Source: Parasponia andersonii
Taxonomy: Eukaryota; Streptophyta; Magnoliopsida; Rosales; Cannabaceae
Length of the DNA stretch: 64,000 nt
Direction: 5' to 3'
NCBI GenBank assembly: GCA_002914805.1
Contig: JXTB01000472.1
Coordinates: forward strand, 159,777-223,776
Position numbers and translations under genes: made by a program. This document shows, in pieces, positions 23,536 to 33,352 of this stretch (position 1 is the first letter of the stretch; the number at the start of each line of letters is the position of its first letter). Under the pieces are notes generated by a model, which made no database searches, had not been told where the DNA came from, and worked only from the letters and a program-made list of their open reading frames with translations.

Positions 23536-24053
23536 CATCTATACTATTTTTATAGTTTCATCCCTTTAAGCTTATCCAAATATTTAGAAATTTTAGTATG
23601 TAACAATAGAAATCTAAAGGTTTTTAGATTCACCTTATTTGCAGAAATGGCTGAGTATTAAGTTTTATTTAGAATTTTGAATCTATGTGAAATACTGAAA
23701 ACTATAGTACTAAACCACTTTTAACTTTTATTTTATATAAATTTTTGTAGTTGAATCTGTTCTTAGACTTTTGTATATACAAAAACATCCTGAGGGTTCC
23801 ACAAAATTTTTTTCCACTAAAAAATATTTAGGTTTCAATTTATATAAATTTTCTAAGCTCAGAAAGTGAAACTGATAATTTGAAATGGGAAAAGTTTACA
23901 ACTTGATTTCGGGGTCCTTTTCTCCCAAATAAAATTTTGAATACATGTCATGTTATAGCTTAAAAAAAATTATTTGAGCTTTCTTTCATATGCCATAAGT
24001 CTCATAATCTTTTCAGATTCCTTTTAATTGTTATGAATTTTTTAAAATGACTT
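23536..24053. other. No recognised gene
   Basis: AT-rich sequence without a domain-bearing frame, between the copia fragment and the hAT element. Confidence 0.5.
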
Positions 24054-24061
24054 GCTAAAAC

Positions 24062-24739
24062 TAGGGGTGAACAAAAAATCCGCTAACTCGCACCGCCTGC
24101 CCAACTCGCTCTAATCCATACCTGCCAAACCACTTAAAAATAAAACTGTGCACCCGTCAAACTACTTAAAAGTAAAACCGCGGGTTTTGGGTAGGTTATA
24201 GGTTACATATTTTTCAAACCGCTAAAAAATAAAATTGCCAAACCGCCCAATAAAACCGCCATGCGCTTTTAATTATAATTTATACTTTTATATAACATAG
24301 TAGATGATAATTATTTAATGACATTCTACTAAATTTTTCAACACAATCTTTATCTATTTGAAGTTTTAGTATGTGTAAGTGTGCTTACATTAATATTCAA
24401 TATATTTTTTCTTTCAATTTCAATATAGTTTTTACCAAACACATATAGTCTTAAAGTTTTTAGTTCATATGACATAATACTTTAAAAATTCTAATAAGAG
24501 AAAATTAAAATACTTTTAAAAAATTTTAATAATGATTTTTTTTACATTCACAAAATACACAAAATATGTAATTATAAGTTTTAGTTAACCCAACATACCC
24601 AATAACCCGCCCAAAAATTGCACACTAAAAACCTCTTAATCCGTAACTTAGTTGGATAGTTATGTGTTAGATATTTTCTAAATCGCATGAGAAAAAAAAC
24701 CACTTAAACTGCCAATTAACCGCCCATTGTGCACCCCTA
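24062..24739. mobile_element. Non-autonomous hAT element with perfect 8-bp target duplication
   Basis: The left end is TAGGGGTGAAC; the right end, reverse-complemented, is TAGGGGTGCAC. Flanks are GCTAAAAC at 24054-24061 and GCTAAAAC at 24740-24747, an exact 8-bp duplication, the length typical of hAT transposition. Subterminal regions carry many short motifs related to CCGCCC/AACCGC in both orientations (24090-24265 and 24600-24725), as expected of hAT transposase binding sites. 678 bp with no coding sequence, so it depended on a transposase elsewhere. Confidence 0.88.
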
Positions 24740-24872
24740 GCTAAAACTATGTTTGTATGCTGATAGAATTTTTGGTTTGTTAAGAATCACTGCTTCGGTC
24801 CTATTAATTTTGATGTTTTCTATAATTTGTTATTGGAACCTCAAATGGCTATATGTGTACATCAAAGAAGTA

Positions 24873-24949
24873 TTGGTGAAATACTTCGTTAGAGTTGGTA
24901 TCTAGGTTTGTTTGGTGAAATACTTCGTTAGAGTTGGTATCTAGGTTTG
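24873..24949. repeat. Two-copy 39-bp tandem duplication
   Basis: TTGGTGAAATACTTCGTTAG starts at 24873 and again at 24912, and each unit ends CTAGGTTTG. The copies look identical, so the duplication is recent. Confidence 0.9.
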
Positions 24950-26929
24950 GTAAATCTTGTGTTGATTTATTTTTTAATAATTGTTCTAAGTTACAAGAGA
25001 TTACCAATCATGTTAATTAACTTAGAAATACTAAATAAACTCAAATTAACGAGATATTACACTATCAAACTAGAGTTAAAAAGCCGTACGAATAGTTGGT
25101 GAGGAACAATTCATAAAGACTTTGTGAGCGAAACTGCGAAAAGATAAGTAGAGTATTCATCTATAATATATAGATTACCAGATGAATATGTAAGTTATAC
25201 CTAGTATGGGCTACAATGATATGTCATATGCTGAGTCTGCCTATTCTATACAAATAATTTATTTTAATGTATGCTAGTATGAATGTGAATAGTGCATGGC
25301 GATGATAAATAAGATTAAAAAAGGTAATACTTTTTCACGTACCAGAGTTTTGTATGTTAGATTGCTAGCATTTTTGCAGGTTATTGAGAGAGAAAATACC
25401 ATGCCAGTTATAATTATATATGCACACTACACAAGACAAAAATATTACATAATATTCATGATAAACTGGTACCATTTTATAAAGAACCATAGTTGTAAAA
25501 TGGGTCTGAGACCCAGCTATATGCGCCTTTTTTAGGCAGGATTTATTATTCGACATAGTATATGCATGCACATGTGTCATGCTGTTATAATATTATTTGT
25601 ATTATATTATTTGTAGTTAGTAAATATGTCATGTTTTTATAATGTTATTTGCATTATGTTATTTGTAGTCAGTAACCTATCAGGATGAATGGTTTTATTC
25701 TATAATTGTAAATATTCTATCTCTGTTTTAACTATTTGTTTGGTTACTTGTATATGATCCTGACAAAATCAATTTTTTTAAATCATACAAAATTTTTTTA
25801 AATCATACAAAACAAAGATGTATTTTGTAGCTATCCTTTCTTATTAGTATCAATGTGGGACTTTTTTTACTTTTTCATAGTAAAATAGGAATTCATATTT
25901 CCATAACACTAACTACATTCTTTCTTTCTTGTTTTTTTTTCCCTATTTGTTTGTAAGGATGAAAACATTTTCTTTAATATTTTTTTTGTTTTCTTTTTCT
26001 TTTTATTTTTAATTTTTAATTTTTACAATCAAAATTAGTTTTTCTAAATTTCTCAACAACTACGAAAATGTGAGTAATATTACATGTTAATTCAATGGAC
26101 TAATTAGACTGTCTCGATCATTATATGTGGCCAGAAATATCCAATAGTCAGAGTCTTATAGACAAAGTTCCGTTTGCCAGAGTGATTACTATATACTCTT
26201 TCGTGAATCTTTTCTGTCAACTTTTATGCTTCTATTGGGCCTAAATATCATAGCATTGGTCCCAATGTTGACTTCTGTACAAGTGCCTTTTCACCATTGT
26301 GTATTTAACACTTTGTATAAAGGTCATTGTTATAGCAATTTCATAATTTAGTATGGTATACTAAGTTAAAAAATTCAAAGGCTAAAATAGTACAACAAGT
26401 ATAATTTAAGTGCTATTAATGTAATTAATATGAGTTTTTATTTTTTATTTTGAATAATCAACCTTTTCAAAGATTTTATTAAAAATAAGATTTAATTGTA
26501 AACAAATATATTAAACTATAGTCTCTGTGCATTTTTAACTATATTTTTGAATTTGTTTAAAATTATAACTCCACATTGTTTTTTGAAAGGATAATTCTAC
26601 ATTTAATATCTTTGCAAATATCTACATCCTGTGACCAAAAAATTCCGCACTAAGTACACAATTCAAATATAGGATATGTTATTTCTATTAATAAATATTT
26701 AAAGTTTATTGAAAATAATAAAATAATAAACACAAATTCCTTAATTTGTACATAAAAAATAGATATTTATAAATATCTTAAATGTGGAGATTTAATTATT
26801 CACAATTAAAATGACGAGGTTAAAACTGCCGAATGGACAAATTTCATGATATTTTTATTTTGCAATTAACCCATGAGAACAGTAATAATTGTTTGGAGCA
26901 GTTGCAAGGGGATAGGATAGTATCGGCCA
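24950..26929. other. Intergenic AT-rich sequence, no gene seen
   Basis: No frame with recognisable domains. A short imperfect direct repeat (TATAATRTTATTTGYATTATRTTATTTGTAG) occurs at about 25584-25617 and 25639-25671. A weak inverted repeat (26589-26801: GGATAATTCTACATTTAATAT vs its complement near the right end) may be a small MITE. Confidence 0.4.
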
Positions 26930-28075
26930 CAGAGAATAAGAAGACAGATATAGACCACCCTTTTCAGTGACTTCACAGAGGATTAAACGCCTCACCATTC
27001 GTCTTTCATGGCATAGCTAGCTATGACCGTTCTCCTCTCTCTCTTCCCTGTTAGACACAACATACATTCCCTCCTCTCTCTCTCTCTCTCATACCTTTAT
27101 TCTATTTTTTCAGTAAAGAAAAAATGAATAAATAAAATGGAGTTTCCTAAATGTAGCAGTTTTACTATAATTTTCTCACCATTTTTGTTCCATAATTTTC
27201 TCTCAATTCAATCGGCTGCCCGTGAAGATAAGCGGTTCTCCGGTGATGATGATGAAGCATCTGCTTCTACTCATTCTCATTCTCAACACCCAGTTGCCAT
27301 TTTCTTTCTAACGACCAACTCATACCTCATGTTTTCTCTCTTTAGTTTTCTCTCCCATTTTCCCGGAAAACAGATTCTTTTCTCCCATTCATGACCTCAA
27401 ATGAAACAAATTACAATGGCTTAATATCTCTGAGAAAATACAAAGCTTAAAGCTCAAAAGGGTCTCTTTCTTTTTGGCTCTTTTACATTGTCAATTTCTT
27501 GTTTGTCCCCATTAATCTTCTTTGTTTTTGAATTTTAGCTCTGCCCAGATGAAGATTTTTATGTATTTTATTTGCTCTGTCTTTACAAAGTGATTAAAAT
27601 AACAAGTCTGACAATAAAAATAGCAATTTTTTATTTATTTATTTAGATTCGCTTGATGTTGTCATATGGATTGGTATACAGTTCCATTTTAGTATTCTAA
27701 ACTTTGACTTTCTTCTGTATGTATGTATGTTTATGTGTCTCCCATATCATTACGTGCCCCCCACGAATTGATTTGAATTTCATAGCTGCTGGTATTAACA
27801 TCATGTCCTTTACAATAAAATACAGAGAACGATTATTCACATTGTTTGTTATGATTACAAATATTAAATAAAAAGTTCGTATGGGGTATGATTAGAGTGG
27901 CATGCTTAAGCTCTTAAATCATGTTTTGATGGTTTTATTATGTCAAAGATAAATTGTTGGTATTATGTCATGGTTTCAGATATTTATCAATACCATATTA
28001 TTTGAAGAGTAATGAATTTGAACCATAATCTGATCAGGAACTGTTGTTGAGGGTTGTTATTTTGTTGCTTTTTTC
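26930..28075 (+). promoter_or_regulatory. Probable promoter and 5' leader region of the kinase gene
   Basis: The base composition changes here from AT-rich to leader-like, with a CT-repeat at about 27074-27090, a feature of many plant 5' leaders. A possible splice acceptor (GGTTTCAG, ending 27979) suggests a leader intron. A 12-codon upstream frame (28012-28050) would precede the main start if this region is in the mRNA. No transcript evidence is available, so the transcription start is not placed. Confidence 0.4.
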
Positions 28076-30431
28076 ATGTCCTCAAAATCTGTCATGGGGC
28101 CTGTCTCCTCTGAGGTAAGTGTTTTTCATTGTCTATGATTGCTCTTCATTCCCATTCTTTATTTGGTTGTAAAATATGTGGTGAGTTTATTTTTTTCTGA
28201 TGCAGATAAAGTATGTTTCTTCTGAAGATACATCATTTGGAATTCCCAAGAAAGCACAGGCTGTTGCCAATCATGATGCAGATTCGGGCAATTATCATTC
28301 CCATGACAAAAAAACCGAGGGAACAGTGAAACCAAGCGCCTATTCAACAAACACATCACCATTTGGAATCCAACATGGTCATGATCAAAATCCCAAGTCA
28401 AAGCCGAATTTGAGTATTAACCGGCCATCCAAACCTCAGGAATTTCTGGACCATGATTCCAAGGGCGTAGCTGATTCAACCGCTAAGTTTTGCTCATATC
28501 CTAGCCCAAAAGTGCCTTCAAATTCTGAACCGCAAACTACCTCACAGGGGACAGTAGTTTCCGGGGCGATACCTACAAATGCAAGGACAAATGATACAAA
28601 GAGTACCAATACCTTAAGCAACCATGGCCAAGGCATGAGCAATAGGGGTCGTAGTAACAGCTTAGAGAATGCCAGTGGACAGTTCAAGCCTCACACCGGT
28701 GGTGATGTAAGGTGGGATGCTGTTAACGTGATTTCCAAAGGGTCCTCACTTAATCTCAGCAATTTCCGCCTTCTTAAACGCCTCGGCTATGGGGATATTG
28801 GGAGCGTCTATCTTGTTGAACTCAGAGGGACCAATGCCTATTTCGCTATGAAGGTAATGGACAAGGCATCTCTAGCTAGTCGAAACAAACTACTGCGGGC
28901 ACAGACAGAAAGGGAGATACTTGGACTTCTTGACCATCCATTTTTGCCCACTCTCTATTCATATTTTGACACTGACAAGTTCTATTGCTTGGTTATGGAG
29001 TTCTGTAGCGGAGGTAATCTTCATTCCCTTCGACAGAAGCAACCAAACAAGCATTTCACTGAGGAAGCTGCAAGGTCAGTCTCTTGGGATTGTCCTTCTC
29101 AAGAATTTTAGTCTTTCAACAATCGTAACTTTTTATTGCATTGAAGTTTACTGTTCTTATGGCTGCAACACCAGCTTTCTGAAACTCCGTGGTTTAGTTA
29201 TATCATATGAAATCTTCTTTTCTACAATGTGAATATCAAGATATGGGATGATGTAGCTATTTCTCTACTTGGCAGTTTTCATTATCGATGTTAAACTATG
29301 GTATAATGATCCTTGAGTTTCTATTCTTCCTTTTTCCCCTCTTGAGCTGCATGATTATAGCTGACTGAACATATCTTATCATAACTCTTCGCTTTTATCT
29401 TTAAACGCATGTTTGAAGACAAATGTTGGGCATTGATGTTCTCTTATTTGCTTCTTATTGTAATTCCATTCCTTGAAAAGTGAACTTTTTCCTGCAAAGT
29501 GTTGACACGATATAGCAGATGGCTAGTAGGTTTCTAATGTTATTCATCCTTATGCAGGTTTTATGCATCTGAGGTGTTGTTGGCTCTCGAGTATCTGCAC
29601 ATGCTAGGCATTGTATACAGGGATCTGAAACCAGAAAATGTCCTAGTAAGGGATGAAGGTCATATCATGCTTTCAGATTTTGATTTGTCGCTGCGTTGCT
29701 CTGTCAGCCCCACTCTGGTTAAGTCATCCTCCGGCAATGTAAGTAATGGCGGTAACAGTGGAGGAGGGGGCATTTTAGATGATGAATTTGCTGTCCAGGG
29801 TTGTATCCAACCATCAACCTTCTTCCCTCGCATCTTGCCAAGCAAAAAGAATCGGAAATCTAAGTCAGACTTTGGCCTTTTTGTCAATGGCTCCCTTCCT
29901 GAACTGATGGCAGAGCCAACAAACGTTCGATCAATGTCATTCGTGGGGACACACGAGTATCTAGCCCCAGAGATCATCCGAGGAGAGGGACATGGCAGTG
30001 CAGTGGACTGGTGGACATTCGGTATCTTCTTGTACGAGCTGTTACATGGAACAACACCCTTCAAAGGATCAGGAAACCGCGCCACGCTCTTCAACGTCGT
30101 TGGCCAGCCACTGAGATTTCCAGAGACACAACAGGTCAGTTTTGTTGCGCGTGATCTCATTCGAGGCCTTCTGGTGAAAGAGCCGCAGAAGCGAATTGCA
30201 TACAAGAGGGGTGCCACAGAGATTAAGCAGCATCCATTTTTCGAAGGCGTGAATTGGGCGCTAGTCAGAAGTGCCATGCCTCCCCATGTACCTGAACCTG
30301 TAGACTTCTCTCAGTATGCTAGCAAGGAGGCACCACCACCTGCAGAGAAGAGAATTGTAGAAGCTAAAGGTGCCAAAACTAATACTTCTGGTCCCGATGA
30401 TTCTTCTTACATTGATTTTGAGTACTTTTAA
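28076..30431 (+). CDS. D6PK-like AGC (AGCVIII) serine/threonine protein kinase
   Basis: Coding exons 28076-28114, 28206-29074 and 29558-30431 join in frame (GT-AG introns 28115-28205 and 29075-29557) to give 593 residues. Residues 1-195 are Ser/Thr-rich and low in recognisable domains. The kinase domain starts near 200: Gly-loop GYGDIG (207-212), AMK lysine 229, ME-F hinge, catalytic loop YRDLKPEN (Asp325) and DFD at 343-345 replacing DFG, which defines plant AGCVIII kinases. A long insertion between DFD and GTHEYLAPE follows, as in this family. The protein ends FEYF, a PIF motif (F-x-x-F) that docks PDK1. D6PK kinases phosphorylate PIN auxin exporters at the plasma membrane; the exact paralogue is not assigned. 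The start at 28076 was chosen because an ATG at 28200 lies inside the intron, and reading through intron 1 meets a stop. Confidence 0.93.
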
Positions 30432-31215
30432 GAACAATCATAATCCTTTTTCTTGACCTATATGTATAATCCTTGGAGGAGACTTTAATTGTACAAAAGA
30501 GCAAAAGTTGGAACAAGTAGCTGTATCAATTGTAAGTTTATAAGAGAACGACTTTCATTGATTTATTAGAGTTAAAGGGCAGTGTATTGTTGGGGATGGC
30601 AAATATATCCCCTGATTTTGTCTTTTTTCTTTAATTCTTTCATTCTTTTGTACTTTTTCTACAAATTTTCCTTTTTGTTTGTACACATTTGTAATTTATA
30701 AATCAAAGCTTCTCTTCATGGCTTTGTCAATATATCGAATATACTTTACTTGAATACTTCTATATTTACCTATGGGCACATGATTTTTTAAGTTCTGTAT
30801 TTCAGGTCCATTGACATCAAATATCTTGTTTATGACATAACTCAAAGTTGGACCAAAAAAGCTGGCATTGGTTCATCATTTCAATTGATTATCTGTTTCA
30901 GAGGGGGAAAAAAAAAATACTACCTCATTAAACAAAAAATAGAAAAAGAAAAAGAAAAAAGAAAGAGGGTTCTTTCTCTCAGGTCAAGAAGGTGTGTTAT
31001 AATTTAATTTTTTCAGGCCTCGATTTAATATTTGTACCTATTATTTATTATTATATTGGTTATTATATTATATTATATTAAGATTTTAACTTGTTACTGT
31101 TATAAAGATATCTTATATAGAGTTATGCTATTCTAATTATACTTAAGTGAGTATTGAGTATATCCAATAATAGAGACAATAAAATATAAGCATCTTGACC
31201 AATGTGATATTTTAG
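30432..31215 (+). other. Kinase 3' region and intergenic, no further gene
   Basis: The first ~250 bases after the stop are plausible 3' UTR (T-rich, AATAAA-free by eye, TTTTGTACTT runs). An A-rich purine tract lies at 30906-30966. No coding frame. Confidence 0.4.
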
Positions 31216-31492
31216 GCTATTGATCATTTAGTAGGCATCAGGTACATTAGGAATTTCATGTCCGATGACACATTTGATAGTAATAGGGATAGTTGTTCTA
31301 TATATTTATGGATTAAAAATCAAAATTTTGAAATTGACGACCCTTCTTTTCAAAGTGAATCAGAAAATTCATTTTATAGATATCCGAATTCTAGTTACTT
31401 AAATAAAGTACCGAAAGAGGATGACGGGAAGAGGATTGTAACAGAAGAGAAGCAATGTGGTCAACTTCTTTCGAATATACAATTTGAATTCT
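31216..31492 (+). pseudogene. accD: Plastid accD fragment in nuclear DNA (NUPT)
   Basis: The plus frame from 31222 reads DHLVGIRYIRNFMSDDTFDS, then SCSIYLWIKNQNFEID, then FYRYPNSSYLNK. This matches the middle of the plastid-encoded acetyl-CoA carboxylase beta subunit (DHLVG.RDIRNF.SDDTF...SYSIY..IENQIFEID). Only this segment is present: no start, no zinc-finger motif and no carboxyltransferase domain. The upstream frame has a stop at 31213 and the frame closes at 31492. Sequence to about 31610 may also be accD in a shifted frame. The surroundings are not plastid-like, so this is a small, old transfer. Identification rests on recalled family sequence. Confidence 0.75.
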
Positions 31493-31609
31493 AGTAATGT
31501 AATCGAGTTAGACTCTCACGTCGATCCGAATAAATCGAATAAATCATTCTTTTTACGAAGATAAATCTCCCGTTAAGCAAGAGGACAGTAAGTTACAAAT
31601 TCTGTTTCA

Positions 31610-33096
31610 ACAGGAAACATATTTTTATTATTATGAAATTCATAAGTGAAATAGTCAATCATATTTTTGATAGGAACATTTGACAATTGAATCCAATTTT
31701 AAAAATTTAAGTAAAGGTTTCAAGTTTTGACTTAAAATGATTTTCTCTCTGCCCCTCAAAAAAAAAAAAGTAGTAGTAATAATAATAATTACATTCAAAT
31801 GATCTTTTGGTTTTCTTAAATTATAAAGATTCTCTAGATTGGATAGTAGTAGGTATTTTCTTTAAATTTGTAATAAATATAGGTCATTAGTTAAACACCA
31901 CTTTTAAAAAAAAAAAAAATTAGCAAAAAAAAACACATATGTAATTTTAAAATATCAATTATCTTTCCTTTTAATTGAAAATACCTAATTTTGCTCAATA
32001 GAAATGCAAAAAATAGAGAAAAAGAAATATTCACAGTAAGACTGATCTTTTGTTTAATCGCTTTAATTTAGGAACAAATAGTCATTTCATACTAAGAGTA
32101 AATTTACTGTTAGTCTCGTTCTGTTTTAAACAATTTTTATTACTAAACAAATGTAACAATGCTCATAAAGAAACTTTTAACAGGTTTAACTAAAACAAGT
32201 CATTTACAACCATCATGTGATTAATTTTTTTCTTTTTTTTTAATTTAAAAAAAGCTTTATGAAATGCAATAATTTTTTTTTATTAGTTTATTTTGGTTTT
32301 TTATTACAAAACTCCCCTAAATTTGGAATAATTCAGTAAATTAGTACTTACCCAAAAAGTACTCAAATAAAATCAGAAACAAAGAAAAATTATTATTTAA
32401 AAAAATAAAAAATAATTGAGATTATCGTTTTTGTTCAAGGCCAAGATAAGAAATTAGAAAAAATTATTGGGTTCTAATATGAATTTGTTTTTTGGTCCAA
32501 ATATTCATATATCTAGAATCAAGATTTATAGAACTAACTATACTGTTATTCATCTTATTTTTCTTTTAGTTACGGTACTTTCAAAATTTTCCCCCAAAAA
32601 ATCTCTTTTTTAAATATAAGAATACTTGAATCAAAATAGATCGAGATTAGAACCTAATAAAAGTTTCCAATTACTTATCTTAGTCTTGAATAAAAATTAG
32701 AATCCCAACTCTTTTCTTTTAAATAATAGTTTCATTTTATTTCTAATTTTATCACTTTTCAGGTAAGTGCTAATTTGACAATAATTTTAAATAAAAAAAA
32801 TTAAAAAGAATTAATGTGGAACAAAAATATAATAATAAAGATTTAAACACGACAAATAAGAGAATAAAGACTTAATAGTAAAAAAATAAACAAAAACACT
32901 TTTTTTTTTCTTAGCAAAACTAATATTAAGAGAATTTAAGGGATTTTTTTCTAAAATAATAAATTTAATATTAATTTTACTAAATTATTTCAAATTTAAA
33001 AATTTTTATCTAAAAAATTGAATTTATGATTAATTTTAATTCATGTTTGGTTTTTGTAATAAAAAACCATTTTTTTAAATCACTAGATTACTATTT
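31610..33096. other. AT-rich intergenic sequence, no gene seen
   Basis: Very AT-rich with homopolymer runs. No frame with domains apart from the foldback element at 32338-32776, listed separately. Confidence 0.5.
32338..32776. mobile_element. Foldback/MITE-like element
   Basis: The left arm from 32338 (AAATTAGTACTTACCC, later CCAAGATAAGAAATTAG and GGGTTCTAAT) matches the reverse complement of the right arm ending 32776 (AAATTAGCACTTACCT, later CTAAGATAAGTAATTGG and AGGTTCTAAT). Arms are about 165-175 bases with scattered mismatches around a ~100-base centre. No coding sequence and no clear target duplication. It is upstream of the isocitrate dehydrogenase gene. Confidence 0.65.
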
Positions 33097-33352
33097 TCAT
33101 GTTTTTGCAACTCGCTGGTCCCCAGTCCAATGAAATACGAGTACAATGAAAGAATGGACAAAGGTACCTCTGAATAGTTTATCAAAGCCGGCACCACACC
33201 GTGAGATCTGCAACTCTCTCTGATCTAAAGTTCTGGCCCTCTTATACATTACATACATAGATATATCCATATATTTAGCCACAGATATAAGTTTTGTAAA
33301 ACCAGTTGAATCTTTTTTTATTTTTCTGCACTGATCTGTCTCTGTGGTGAAG

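Noticed and set aside
27137-27394. 85-codon frame upstream of the kinase
   Set aside because: Located in the probable leader, no domain, low-complexity composition; not supported as a protein.
28200-29111. Kinase start at 28200 and read-through past 29074
   Set aside because: 28200 lies inside intron 1 just before the TGCAG acceptor, and 29075 onward is intron; the spliced model gives a continuous kinase domain.
29660-30277. 205-codon open frame antisense to the kinase
   Set aside because: It is the mirror of the conserved kinase exon, has no domain and no independent promoter evidence.
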